Part shown: positions 47,425 to 58,410 of the stretch, piece by piece | Numbering within the stretch: the stretch's first letter is position 1 | Layout of the letters: every line of letters starts with the position of its first letter | Assembly: GCF_022376835.1 (NCBI RefSeq) | Contig: NZ_CP084606.1 | Coordinates: 2,906,739-2,970,738 of the forward strand | DNA: 64,000 bases | DNA from: Brucepastera parasyntrophica | GTDB taxonomy: Bacteria > Spirochaetota > Spirochaetia > Treponematales > Treponemataceae | Reading direction: 5' to 3' | Program-made: the position numbers and the translations under genes | Notes under the pieces: generated by a model | What the model was told of the DNA's origin: nothing | Databases searched by the model: none | The model's input: only the letters and a program-made list of their open reading frames with translations

Positions 47425-47859
47425 AGAAATCCTTTACCATTCTGGTAACTTTATTAGTCCTACCGCCAAAAAAGCGGTATATCGTACGTTTTTTTGTTTT
47501 TTGATATAGAAAAAACCGCAGAAGGTGCAGAATGCCGGATCAGACGCAGAAGGGCAGATACATAAGCAGACAACAATCAGTCGGGATGTTTATAAATAAA
47601 AAACAAAGATCACGTTTGATTCTTTAAATGTAGCACGCCTTTCGATAGACGTCAATAGTGAAAGTAAAATAAATCATAATATTCCTTTTATATAACAAAT
47701 GGATATACAGGAAGGTTACAGGGCCGTTTGCCCGAATTCTGACTCTTTTATTCAAATATACCGTAACCGGACCGGCGTTTTTGTATTTACCTTATATGTC
47801 CGCGGACCGGGTTTTTCCTGTCCTACATATACTATTAATGAATCCGGGGAGAATGATCA
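47425..47859. other. 435-base intergenic leader region of the RRM and SIMPL genes
   Basis: No gene. On the minus strand, just before the RRM ribosome site, TTACCA-GAA-TGGTAA (47434-47448) is a perfect hairpin; a second, TACCGC/GCGGTA (47461-47479), follows. The rest is AT-rich and would hold the two divergent promoters, which I cannot place with confidence. Confidence 0.5.
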
Positions 47860-48576
47860 ATGAAGAAAAATCTTGTAAAATGCGGCCTTCTGGTGCTTGG
47901 AGTAGTCCTTTTATCTTCCTGCCGCCCCTCTGTGAATGAAAATGTCATTGAAGTGTTCGGGGAAGCAACCATTTATGTATTACCTGATGAAGTTACCATA
48001 CAATGCGGAATCGTGACCATGGATACGGACCCCTCCGCAGCAAAGAAGAAAAATGACGAGGTTATCTCAAAAATAAAGCAGGTTGCGGAGCGGTATTCCA
48101 TAAAAAACTCGGATATTTTATTTGATTATATGAATGTTACGCCGAAATATGAATACCGAAACAACGGCAATGAATTCGTCGGATATGAAATGACGCAGCG
48201 CCTGAATATTATTCTGGCCGATGTTACCGTTTATGAACAGGTAATGAATGAATTATTGTCCGCCGGAGTCAACCGCATATATAATTCGGTATTCACCAAG
48301 CGGGATATACAGCAGGACAGGGATGAAGCCAGAGTCGCGGCCCTGAACGCCGCCTATGACAAGGCATCGGTTGCCGCAAAAACACTTGGCGTCAAACCCG
48401 GGAAACCCGTATATATTCAGGAAATTGATTACGGGACCGGTTATGCTCCTGTGGCCGTGTATACAAATGCCAAGATGGATGGCGCCGTGAATTCGGCCGG
48501 TGAATCCGGAGGTCTTCTTTCTTCCGGAAAAATAAGCGTCAAGGCCCGCTATCAGGTAAAATTTGATATAAAATAA
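47860..48576 (+). CDS. SIMPL-domain (DUF541) lipoprotein
   Basis: 238 residues. The leader CGLLVLGVVLLSSC ends in a lipobox Cys at residue 21. The body is a SIMPL domain: VIEVFGEATIYVLPDEVTIQ at the start, KVSARY-type end GKISVKARYQVKFDI, with RDEARVAALNAAYDKASVAA in the middle. Periplasmic side, function unknown; E. coli YggE is the best-known relative. SD is GGGGAG. Monocistronic, followed by a clear terminator. Confidence 0.9.
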   Translation: MKKNLVKCGLLVLGVVLLSSCRPSVNENVIEVFGEATIYVLPDEVTIQCGIVTMDTDPSAAKKKNDEVISKIKQVAERYSIKNSDILFDYMNVTPKYEYRNNGNEFVGYEMTQRLNIILADVTVYEQVMNELLSAGVNRIYNSVFTKRDIQQDRDEARVAALNAAYDKASVAAKTLGVKPGKPVYIQEIDYGTGYAPVAVYTNAKMDGAVNSAGESGGLLSSGKISVKARYQVKFDIK

Positions 48577-48597
48577 GATAAGACTGTAAGAATACAC

Positions 48598-48624
48598 AAA
48601 GGGGCGGAGTACCGCCCTTTTTTT
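48598..48624 (+). terminator. intrinsic terminator of the SIMPL gene
   Basis: AAAGGGGCGG, loop AGTA, CCGCCC and then seven T, 22 bases after the stop. Confidence 0.88.
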
Positions 48625-48743
48625 ATGCCCGGAAATGTCCCTGCAGCCCCGGCTTCACCGGCAAAAAATACCTTCCGTTCTGGATACGCGGAAGCATCCC
48701 GCGAAAAATTATTCTGCCGGCTACTTTTCTCAAACCGTTCCTA

Positions 48744-48773
48744 TATAGTATGCTGTCATCATGAATTTTTCAG
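48744..48773 (+). promoter_or_regulatory. possible arg operon -10 box and ArgR half-site
   Basis: TATAGT (48744-48749) is followed by ATGAATTTTTCAG (48761-48773), which matches half of the ARG box pattern (TGAAT…ATTCA) around the expected start point. No good -35 is seen, so this is tentative. Confidence 0.35.
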
Positions 48774-48801
48774 GAATGGAAAATCAGAAAGAGGTTGACC
48801 G

Positions 48802-50018
48802 ATGACAGAATTTATTGACGGCGGGGTCTGCGCTCCCGAAGGATTTACGGCAAACGGTATATGCTGCGGTATCAAAAAGGGCAGGGAAACAAACGATATT
48901 GCGGTTATACTGTCGGAAAAGTCCTGTGAAGCTGCCGCGTTATTTACGCGCAATACCGTAAAGGCCGAACCGGTAAAACTTACCAAAAAGCATATAGCGG
49001 ACGGCATTGCCCGGGCAGTGATTGCCAACGCGGGGAACGCGAACGCCTGTACTGGCGCGCAGGGGTACGAAAACGCCGAACGTACCGCCGCCGCCGCCGC
49101 CCGTCAGCTCAATCTGGACCCTGAAGATGTCCTTGTCTGTTCCACCGGCGTTATCGGACAGCAGATTAATATCGAGGCTATTGAGCGGGGCATGCCCGGT
49201 CTGTGCGCCAGCGTTTCAAAGGAAGGTCACCGGGCCGCGCGTGAGGCCATAATGACTACCGATACGAGGCATAAGGAAGCCGCGGTTAAAACCGAAATAG
49301 GCGGAAAAACCGTCATAATAGGCACCATGGCAAAGGGATCCGGGATGATCCATATAAATATGGGGACCATGCTGGCCTTTATTACGACCGACTGCGCCAT
49401 TTCCGCGTCCATGCTCGATTCCGCGCTCAGGGAAAGCGCCGAAAAAACCTATAACTGTATCAGTATTGACGGAGATACCAGTACCAATGATACGCTCATA
49501 ATTATGGCCAACGGCCTTGCCGGGAATAATCCCATATCTGAAAAAAATGAGGATTATCACCGGTTTATGGCCGCCCTTAACGAGCTTAATACAGTAATGG
49601 CAAAACGGATTGCGGCGGATGGTGAAGGCGCCGAACATCTGATCGAATGTTCGGTCCTCGGAGCAAGTGATGATTCCGCCGCCAGAAATCTGGCGAAAAC
49701 GGTTATTTCTTCAAGCCTGGTAAAGGCCGCCTTTTTCGGGCGTGACGCCAATTGGGGAAGAATCCTGTGCGCTATGGGTTATTCCGGAGAGTCTTTTACC
49801 CAGGAAAAAACAAGTGTTTTTTTCAGCAGCGCGGCCGGGGAAATAGAGGTTTTCCATGAAGGCATACCGGTCTGTTTTAATGAAAACATGGCAAAAGATA
49901 TTCTCTCCGAGGATGCTGTTACCATTATAATACGGCTCGAAGACGGCTCCGGATCGGGAACCGCCTGGGGCTGTGATCTGACATATAAATATGTGGAAAT
50001 TAACGGAGATTACCGGAC

Positions 50019-50022
<4 letters not shown>
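48802..50022 (+). CDS. argJ: ArgJ, ornithine acetyltransferase / N-acetylglutamate synthase
   Basis: 406 residues; SD is AGAGG. It moves the acetyl group from N-acetylornithine to glutamate, and may also use acetyl-CoA. The self-cleavage site with nucleophile Thr lies in HINMGTMLAFITTDC; VIANAGNANACTGAQG and GRDANWGRILCAMGYSG are further family marks. The stop overlaps the argB ATG by four bases. First gene of argJBDG. Confidence 0.96.
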
Positions 50023-50890
<868 letters not shown>

Positions 50891-50958
50891 AATTGACGTT
50901 TTACAGCGGGCCGGTTTTTTATTATTTCAGCCGGCCCGCATATATAAAGGAGATATAA

Positions 50959-52152
50959 ATGTCCGGAAAAATAGCAAACAATCTGGGGAGCCTTCCTGTT
51001 GTCTTTGAATCGGGAAACGGAAGTGTTCTTACCGATATAAACGGAAAAACGTATATTGATTTTGTCAGCGGTATAGGGGTTAACTGTCTGGGGCATAACC
51101 ATCCCGCACTTACCAAAGCTATAGCTGAACAGGCAAAAAAAATTATTCATGTTTCGAATTACTATAATTCGGATAAGGGGCTTGCTTTCTCGGAAAAACT
51201 GCTTGAGCGCACCGGAATGGACCGGGTTTATTTTTGCAACTCCGGCGCGGAAGCGAATGAAAACGCTATAAAAATTGCCCGGAAATGCGGTTCCCTTTCG
51301 GATAAAAAGGACGGGAAAGCTGAGGGGACTCGGCATACTATTGTGGCGCTGGTAAAATCCTTTCACGGCAGGACAGTTACAACTCTTTCCGCAACGGGCC
51401 AGGATATTTTTCACAATCCTGTTTTTGCGCCCTATACGCCCGGGTTCCGGTATATACCGGCAAATGATTATGATGCGCTGAAAGATGCTTTTGACGGGAC
51501 TGTCTGCGCCCTGCTTTTGGAATGTGTTCAGGGAGAGGGCGGTGTAAATATGATAGACCGTGACTGGGCCCTCGCGGCCTGCGCGGCGGCAAGAAAAGCC
51601 GGGGCCGTGGTCATTGCTGACGAAGTCCAGACCGGAATAGGAAGGACAGGGACATTTCTGGCGAGCGAAGCTCTCGGTATTAATCCTGAAATAATAAGCC
51701 TGGCAAAAGGTATCGCGGGAGGAGTCCCGATGGGCGCAACCCTTTTCCGGGGCGTTGCCGCGGAAAGCATTGTCGCCGGCGATTTGCAGACTACCTTTGG
51801 CGGCAATCCGCTGGCCTGCGCCGCCGGCCTGGTTGTTCTTGATGAACTGGCAAAGCCCGGTTTTCTGTCTGCGGTGACTGAAAAGGGCGACTACATCCGG
51901 TCAAAAATTGCTTCGTGGAATCTTCCATGCATAAAAAATATCCGGGGCAGGGGGCTTATGATGGGGTTCGATATAGACCGCCCATCCAGGGATATCCAGA
52001 AAATATGCCTTGATATGGCAGGCGACGGAAAGCCGGGGCTCTGTATTTCCACTGCGGGAGCAAACACCCTGCGCTTTCTGCCTCCGCTGGTAATTACCGA
52101 AAAGGAAATTGATACTGGTCTTGAAATTCTGTATACTGTGCTGAATCAATAG
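50959..52152 (+). CDS. argD: acetylornithine aminotransferase
   Basis: 397 residues; SD is AAAGGAG. A PLP fold-I class III aminotransferase: GVNCLGHNHPAL, CNSGAEANENAIKIAR, SFHGRTVTTLSATGQ, ADEVQTGIGRTG, and the PLP lysine in EIISLAKGIAGGVPMGA. TTFGGNPLACAAG follows. It makes N-acetylornithine from the semialdehyde. argC, the step before, is not in the window. Confidence 0.95.
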   Translation: MSGKIANNLGSLPVVFESGNGSVLTDINGKTYIDFVSGIGVNCLGHNHPALTKAIAEQAKKIIHVSNYYNSDKGLAFSEKLLERTGMDRVYFCNSGAEANENAIKIARKCGSLSDKKDGKAEGTRHTIVALVKSFHGRTVTTLSATGQDIFHNPVFAPYTPGFRYIPANDYDALKDAFDGTVCALLLECVQGEGGVNMIDRDWALAACAAARKAGAVVIADEVQTGIGRTGTFLASEALGINPEIISLAKGIAGGVPMGATLFRGVAAESIVAGDLQTTFGGNPLACAAGLVVLDELAKPGFLSAVTEKGDYIRSKIASWNLPCIKNIRGRGLMMGFDIDRPSRDIQKICLDMAGDGKPGLCISTAGANTLRFLPPLVITEKEIDTGLEILYTVLNQ

Positions 52153-52161
52153 GAGAAAAAA

Positions 52162-53415
52162 ATGAAAAAGAAGGTAATTCTTGCTTATTCCGGCGGACTG
52201 GATACTACGGTAATTATTCCCTGGCTGAAAGAAAATTATGATTATGATGTTATCGCGGTATGCATCGACGTCGGACAGGGAGACGACTGGACTGTAATAA
52301 AACAGCGTGCGCTTGATACCGGCGCGTCCGCCTGTTATGTGGTCGATGCGCGTGAAGAATATATCACCGAGTATATCTGGCCGGCCCTTAAGGCCAACGC
52401 CGTCTATGAAGACCGTTATCTTTTGGGAACCTCAACGGCAAGGCCTCTTATCGCGAAAATTCTTGTTGAATATGCCCGCCAGGAAGGGGCCGTGGCTATT
52501 TGCCATGGGGCCACCGGCAAGGGTAACGATCAGATCCGCTTTGAACTGACCATTAAGGCTTTCAGTCCCGATCTGGAAATAATAGCGCCCTGGCGTATCT
52601 GGGATATCAAAAGCAGGGAAGAGGAAATAGCCTATCTTGAAGCGCGGAATATTCCCGTACCCATGAAAAAGGACCAGTCATACAGCAGAGATGAAAATAT
52701 CTGGCATCTGAGCCATGAGGGTCTTGAACTTGAGGAAACCGGAAATGAGCCGAACTGGAAGCACATGCTTCAGCTTACCACTGTTCCCGAAGAGGCCCCG
52801 GAAGAAGGCGAATATATTGAACTGGAATTTGAAAAAGGAATTCCGGTTTCTGTAAACGGGAAAAAAATGGGCGCCCTTGAACTTATGAAAGAAGTGAATA
52901 AAATAGGCGGAAGAAACGGCGTCGGACTGGTAGATATTGTTGAAAACCGGGTTGTCGGTATGAAAAGCCGCGGCGTGTATGAAACCCCCGGCGGGGCTAT
53001 TCTGTATTACGCTCATGAGCAGCTTGATCATCTTTGTCTTGACCGGGACACCTATTCGTTCAAGCAACAGGTAGCGCTCAAAATGGCCGAACTTATCTAT
53101 AACGGCCGCTGGTTTACCACCCTCATGGATTCCCTTATGGCCTTTGTCGATACGGCCGAAGAAAATGTTACCGGCTGGATACGCCTGAAACTGTATAAGG
53201 GATCGATCAGAGGGGCCGGTTCAAAATCACCTTTCAGTCTGTATAATGAAAATATAGCCAGTTTTACTACCGGAGACCTCTATGACCATCATGATGCGGA
53301 AGGCTTTATCCAGCTTTTCGGCCTCCCGCTCAAGGTCCGGGCAATGATGGAACAGGCAAACGGAAAAGGCCGGGCTGTTGATATAAACAAGCTCAAAGCC
53401 CGTCCGACGGAATGA
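52162..53415 (+). CDS. argG: argininosuccinate synthase
   Basis: 417 residues; SD is TAGGAG 7 bases before ATG and 9 bases after arg[21 protein letters not shown] is the PP-loop for [19 protein letters not shown] and [20 protein letters not shown] are citrulline/aspartate binding blocks. It joins citrulline and aspartate with ATP. argH is not seen here. Last gene of the operon. Confidence 0.97.
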   Translation: MKKKVILAYSGGLDTTVIIPWLKENYDYDVIAVCIDVGQGDDWTVIKQRALDTGASACYVVDAREEYITEYIWPALKANAVYEDRYLLGTSTARPLIAKILVEYARQEGAVAICHGATGKGNDQIRFELTIKAFSPDLEIIAPWRIWDIKSREEEIAYLEARNIPVPMKKDQSYSRDENIWHLSHEGLELEETGNEPNWKHMLQLTTVPEEAPEEGEYIELEFEKGIPVSVNGKKMGALELMKEVNKIGGRNGVGLVDIVENRVVGMKSRGVYETPGGAILYYAHEQLDHLCLDRDTYSFKQQVALKMAELIYNGRWFTTLMDSLMAFVDTAEENVTGWIRLKLYKGSIRGAGSKSPFSLYNENIASFTTGDLYDHHDAEGFIQLFGLPLKVRAMMEQANGKGRAVDINKLKARPTE

Positions 53416-53691
53416 CCTCAAAAACCGGTGCTGTGCATAACTGTGCCGTTTTTTTTTGAAGAATCTCTTACATTTTTCGCGTTGACAGACTTCTATCCGG
53501 GGGAAAACTGCCCCCAATCCCAAAATTACCGGAAACAGCAGCGTTTCATGAATTTGACAGGCGTATCCGTAAAAATTTGCACAGAATCCTTCAGATTCGG
53601 ATGAAAAATGAGGCAATTTCCGGGTTTTTCAGGGACCTTTTGCAAAAAGCTCAAGTGACTTGAATTTAATTTTTTGATATACTATAGATGT
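53416..53691. other. argG-parE intergenic region
   Basis: An imperfect hairpin ending in nine T lies near 53425-53457 and could stop argG transcription. TATACT (53678-53683) lies only 8 bases before the parE ATG, which has no Shine-Dalgarno sequence, so a leaderless parE mRNA is possible. Confidence 0.4.
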
Positions 53692-55509
53692 ATGGCGAAA
53701 CGAACTGCAGATTATGACGAATCAAAAATCAAGACATTGAGCTCTCTCGAACACATCAGGCTGCGGACCGGTATGTATATCGGCCGGATCGGCGACGGAT
53801 CAAACCCTGATGACGGGATTTATATTCTGGTCAAGGAAGTTATAGATAATTCCATTGACGAATATATTATGGGAAACGGTTCACAGATTGATATTCTGCT
53901 GAAAAACAATCAGGTTACGGTCAGGGATTACGGACGGGGTATTCCGCTGGGCAAAATCGTTGAATGCGTATCCATAATCAACACGGGCGCAAAATACAAT
54001 GATGAGGTTTTCCAGTTTTCCGTCGGACTAAACGGGGTTGGGACCAAGGCTGTTAATGCTCTGTCGAGCCATTTCAGGGTTATGTCGATCCGGGACGGAA
54101 AGTGTGCGGAAGCTGTTTTTGAGCGGGGAGTTCTTAAAAGCCAGCGCCAGGGGACTGTAAAGGCCGGTGTAAAAAACGGAACGCTTGTTGAATTTATTCC
54201 CGATGAAAATCTGTTTACCGATTATGAATTTAATATAGAATTTCTGCAAAAACGGATATGGAATTACGCCTATCTGAATGCCGGGCTTGTTCTTGCTTTT
54301 AACGGTGAGAAATATATCTCACAAAAAGGTCTGTTTGATCTTCTTGATGCGGAACTGGGAACTTCCTATATTTATCCTGTCGGATATTATAAGGGAAAGC
54401 AGCTCGAATTCGCCTTTACTCATACGCATAACTATGGCGAAACATATTTTTCATTTGTGAACGGCCAGTATACAAGCGACGGCGGTACCCATCTTTCGGC
54501 CTTTAAAGAAGGCTTCCTTAAAGGGATAAATGAATATTTCCGCAAAAATTACAAGAGCGAAGATATCCGCGAGGGAACAGCCGCTGCCATTGCCGTAAAA
54601 ATCCAGGCTCCGGTATTTGAAAGCCAGACAAAAAACAAGCTTGGAAATACCGAAGTCAGGTCATGGATTGTAAATGAAACCAAGGCCGCGGTAAACGACT
54701 GGCTTCATAAAAACCCCGAAGCGGCAAAACAGCTTGAACAGAAAATTCTTGCAAATGAAAAGCTGCGTACGGAACTGAATACCGTTAAAAAAGAAGCAAA
54801 AGAGGCTGCCAGGAAAATAGCCCTTAAAATCCCCAAGCTCAAGGACTGTAAATATCATCTTGAAGACGGTAAAAAAGGTGAAAACGCTGTGATTTTTGTT
54901 ACCGAGGGTGATTCAGCCTCCGGTTCGATGGTTTCCAGCCGGGATGTATATACCCAGGCTATATTCAGTCTGCGCGGCAAGCCTGAAAATATGTACGGAA
55001 AAAAACGGGCGGATATTTATAAAAACGCGGAACTGTATAATATGATGATGGCTCTTGGCATTGAAAATGACATTGAAGGTCTCCGCTATGAGAAAATCAT
55101 CATTGCGACCGATGCTGATAATGACGGCTTTCATATCCGGAACCTGCTTTTAACTTTTTTCCTCAGTTATTTTGAGGAACTGGTAACCAGCGGGCGGGTT
55201 TATATTCTTGAAACACCCCTGTTCCGGGTCCGGAATAAAAAAGAAACGGTTTACTGTTACAATGAAAAAGAACGGGACATAGAAGTAAAAAGACTTGGTT
55301 CTTCGGCCGAGGTTACCCGGTTTAAAGGATTGGGTGAAATCAGTCCCGGAGAATTCGGCCAGTTTATCGGGGCCGATATCAAACTGCTCCCTGTTACGGT
55401 TCAAAGCCTGAAAGTAGTTCCCGGCGTTCTGGAGTTTTATATGGGGAAAAATACACCCACCAGACGCGAATTCATCATGAAAAACCTTCTTGCGGAGGTG
55501 GATGCGTAA
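53692..55509 (+). CDS. parE: type IIA topoisomerase subunit B (topoisomerase IV ParE-like)
   Basis: 605 residues from the ATG at 53692. The GHKL ATPase has EVIDNSIDEYIMG, VRDYGRGIPLGK and GLNGVGTKAVNAL. The transducer domain has the family QTKNKLGN. The TOPRIM domain shows VTEGDSASGSM and ATDADNDGFHIRNLLLTFF (DxD-type metal ligands). Length is slightly below GyrB (about 635) and fits ParE. It supplies ATP turnover and strand passage. One base separates it from the ATG of the A subunit. Confidence 0.9.
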   Translation: MAKRTADYDESKIKTLSSLEHIRLRTGMYIGRIGDGSNPDDGIYILVKEVIDNSIDEYIMGNGSQIDILLKNNQVTVRDYGRGIPLGKIVECVSIINTGAKYNDEVFQFSVGLNGVGTKAVNALSSHFRVMSIRDGKCAEAVFERGVLKSQRQGTVKAGVKNGTLVEFIPDENLFTDYEFNIEFLQKRIWNYAYLNAGLVLAFNGEKYISQKGLFDLLDAELGTSYIYPVGYYKGKQLEFAFTHTHNYGETYFSFVNGQYTSDGGTHLSAFKEGFLKGINEYFRKNYKSEDIREGTAAAIAVKIQAPVFESQTKNKLGNTEVRSWIVNETKAAVNDWLHKNPEAAKQLEQKILANEKLRTELNTVKKEAKEAARKIALKIPKLKDCKYHLEDGKKGENAVIFVTEGDSASGSMVSSRDVYTQAIFSLRGKPENMYGKKRADIYKNAELYNMMMALGIENDIEGLRYEKIIIATDADNDGFHIRNLLLTFFLSYFEELVTSGRVYILETPLFRVRNKKETVYCYNEKERDIEVKRLGSSAEVTRFKGLGEISPGEFGQFIGADIKLLPVTVQSLKVVPGVLEFYMGKNTPTRREFIMKNLLAEVDA

Positions 55510-55510
55510 T

Positions 55511-57606
55511 ATGGATTATATAAAAAGCCTTTTTAATAAGAATTTTCTGGAATACGCAAGCTATGTTATACGTGACCGCGCCATTCCCGATCTCGAAGAC
55601 GGACTGAAGCCGGTCCAGCGCAGAATTCTCCACTCGCTGTTTGAAATGGATGACGGAAAATTTCACAAGGTTGCCAATGTGGTCGGCCACTGCATGAAAT
55701 ACCATCCTCATGGCGACGCCTCGATAGGTGGCGCTCTGGTAGTTCTTGCAAACAAGGACCTCTTCATAGACAAACAGGGAAATTTCGGGAATATCCTGAC
55801 CGGCGATGAAGCCTCCGCAGCCAGATACATTGAATGCCGCTCAACACCTATTGCAAAAGATGTTTTCTATAATCCCGAGATAACCAGATATATTCCTTCC
55901 TATGACGGACGGAATAAGGAACCTGTCGCTTTCCGGGCGAAACTTCCTGTTATCCTGTGCATAGGCGCGGAGGGTATTGCCGTCGGTATGTCCACGCGTA
56001 TCCTGCCACATAATATCCGTGAAGTTATTGAAGCCGAAAAAGCCTGCCTTGCCGGAAAAAAATTCCAGCTGTATCCGGATTTTCCGACAAGAGGCCTTGT
56101 TGATGTTTCCGATTATGAAGACGGACTGGGAAAGGTGCTTGTCCGGGCAAAACTGGATACTTCCGATGAAAAACGCATTGTAATCCGTGAAATACCCTTC
56201 GGGAGTACCACCGACAGTCTTATTCTTTCCATAGAAAACGCGGCCCGTTCAGGAAAAATAAAAATATCCGAAATAAATGACTACACAACCGACAAGGTGG
56301 AAATTGAATTAAAACTTCCCCGGGGTGTGTACGCGGAAGATGTGACAGACTCTTTATACGCCTTTACAGAATGCGAGCAGTCCATATCCTGCAACCTGCT
56401 TGTCATCAGGGACAATTTTCCTGTACTGATGACTGTTTCCGATGTCATCAGGGACCACGCGAAGCGGCTTGTGAAAATCCTGAAAGAAGAGCTGGAACTC
56501 GAAAAAATAAATCTGCTTGACCGGCTCCATATGAGGACGCTCGAGCGTATTTTCATCGAAGAACGCATTTACAAGAGAATTGAACAAATGAAAACAGCGG
56601 AAGGCGTGATATCTGCTGTTTTAAAAGGTTTTGAGCCGTTCCGGGCGGAACTTATCCGGGATGTGACCGAAGAGGATGTGGACCGGCTGCTCAAAATCCC
56701 CATCCGGCGTATATCTCTGTATGACATCAACAAAAACAGGGAAGAAGTCGCCGCCATAAAGGAACGCATAAAAGAAATTAACAAACTTTTGAAAAATCTT
56801 GTGGATTATGCTATCACGACGCTTGATGCCATTCTTTCAAAATTACCCGCGGAAGCAACCGCAAGACGTACCACGATCGGCAGATTTACCAAAACCGATG
56901 CGAAAGAAGTGGTAACCCGCGATACTCCGCTCCGTTATGACGAAGAAACGGGGTATCTGGGGACCAGTGTTTCAAACGGCAAAGAGATGCTTAAAGTAAC
57001 TCCCTATGACCGGATCCTTGTTATGAGAAAGAGCGGGGTCTATTCCGTTATGGATGTTCCTGAAAAACTCTTTGTGGACAAGGGCATGTGGTATGTCGGC
57101 TTCAGCGAAAAGGAATTTCTTTCAAAACAGCTTTTTACTATCATTTATAAAGACGGAAAAACCGGTTATCCCTGTATCAAGCGCTGCCGCATTGAGGGCT
57201 ATATTCTGAACCGGGATTATCTGATTGTTCCGGATGATGCGACGGTCCTTCTGATAAACACCCAGCCGAAATTCCAGTTCACCGTAACCTATGAACCGAA
57301 ACCCCGGGTCAAAACAACTGAACAGACCTTCAAGGCTCAGGATTATGCCGAAAAGGGCCTGAAAGCGCTCGGGGTGAGACTGAACAACCGGATCGCAGTT
57401 TCCGCGGCTATTGCCGAAAAGAAACCTCCGGCTCCGGACAAGACAGAAGCCGGGGAGGCCTGCGCAAAGCGGCCGGCAGAGTTGTTGAACAGGATACAAA
57501 AAAATCCGAACCGCCGAAAAAGAAAACCGGAGTAAAACCAGCCGCGTCAGGCGCAAAGCCGAAAAAGCCCGCTTCAAAGGACAGTCCGGGCAAGAAGAAG
57601 TCATAA
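55511..57606 (+). CDS. parC: type IIA topoisomerase subunit A (topoisomerase IV ParC-like), tail out of frame
   Basis: Start ATG at 55511 after GGAGGTG. The catalytic Tyr is Y106 in GDEASAARYIECRSTP; LEDGLKPVQRRILHSLFEMD and KYHPHGDASIGGALV are the DNA-gate blocks. The C-terminal part lacks a clear GyrA box, favouring ParC. The frame as read stops at 57535. One G added to 57452-57455 gives AAGRVVEQDTKKSEPP and a Lys/Pro-rich tail ending GKKKS at 57606, more natural for the family. Restored length 698. Confidence 0.9.
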
Positions 57607-57633
57607 AAAAACCTGCCAGAGAAGAGGAATAAT

Positions 57634-57667
57634 AAAAAAAGGCCAGAATTACCCTGGCCTTTTTTTA
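57634..57667. terminator. bidirectional terminator between parC and the FecR gene
   Basis: AAAAAAAGGCCAG, a 7-base middle AATTACC and CTGGCCTTTTTTT. It serves the convergent ends of parC (plus) and the FecR-domain gene (minus). Confidence 0.9.
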
Positions 57668-57680
57668 TTATTCCGGGGGC

Positions 57681-58391
57681 TTATTCTATTGTCAATTCAA
57701 TCTTTGTTTTCAGTTTTTCCTGGGGGACAACGGAGGTCCCTGAAGAGGAGGAAGGAATTACCGCAGAAGGCGTTGCCGCGGTAATAGGGGAGGTGATTTC
57801 GCTTGAAGGGAGGGTCGTAAGCGAAATAACGCCCATGTCTGTCTGGATGGTGGTTACCGGACTGCTGATTGTTTCTCCAAAAAGTTCAAGCTGCTGACCT
57901 GACTTTCCCACACGTGACTGCCCCACAGAACTGACATACAGTACGGATCCGTCCTGTATTACCAGAGAATCCCCCATTTCGAATACTGTTCCGCGGACAG
58001 ATGCGGTCGCAATCGGGCTTCTTACCCTGAAATTATTCCTTTTGTCATTAAAAGAATTCACTTCCGCCTTGACATTGCCTATTTCCAGATATAATTCTGT
58101 GTCAACCGCATTTTCGCTTTCAGCAAGCTGAGTCAGCGTCATTCTGGTAAGAGGTTTGATAGTAAGAATAGACGCTCCCAATTGTATGGTCGCCTCGGAT
58201 TTAAATCCGGTTGAAATAATCGACCCGGGATTAACCAGGTCCCCTTCTTTGAGAGGTGACCAAGTATTATTTGGCCCCTGGATTTCAACTTTTCCCATTG
58301 TCGTTATTACACGGCCGTCAACTGCAGCCAGAGGAAGTACAAAAACTGTAAATGAAACGATGATAAATAAACAGAACAGGATTTTTTTCAT
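57681..58391 (-). CDS. secreted FecR-domain protein
   Basis: 236 residues from the ATG at 58391 after AAGGGG. The signal peptide ILFCLFIIVSFTVFVLPLAA is followed by a FecR-type beta domain (WSPLKEGDLVNPGSIISTGF, ATIQLGASILTIKPLTRMTL, VRSPIATASVRGTVFEM) and a Ser/Thr/Pro-rich tail. Free-standing secreted FecR domains are common in spirochaetes and are not iron-dicitrate sensors in the strict sense. Last gene of the envelope operon. Confidence 0.88.
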   Translation of the reverse strand: MKKILFCLFIIVSFTVFVLPLAAVDGRVITTMGKVEIQGPNNTWSPLKEGDLVNPGSIISTGFKSEATIQLGASILTIKPLTRMTLTQLAESENAVDTELYLEIGNVKAEVNSFNDKRNNFRVRSPIATASVRGTVFEMGDSLVIQDGSVLYVSSVGQSRVGKSGQQLELFGETISSPVTTIQTDMGVISLTTLPSSEITSPITAATPSAVIPSSSSGTSVVPQEKLKTKIELTIE

Positions 58392-58410
58392 GCTCTTTAC
58401 CCCTTTACTA

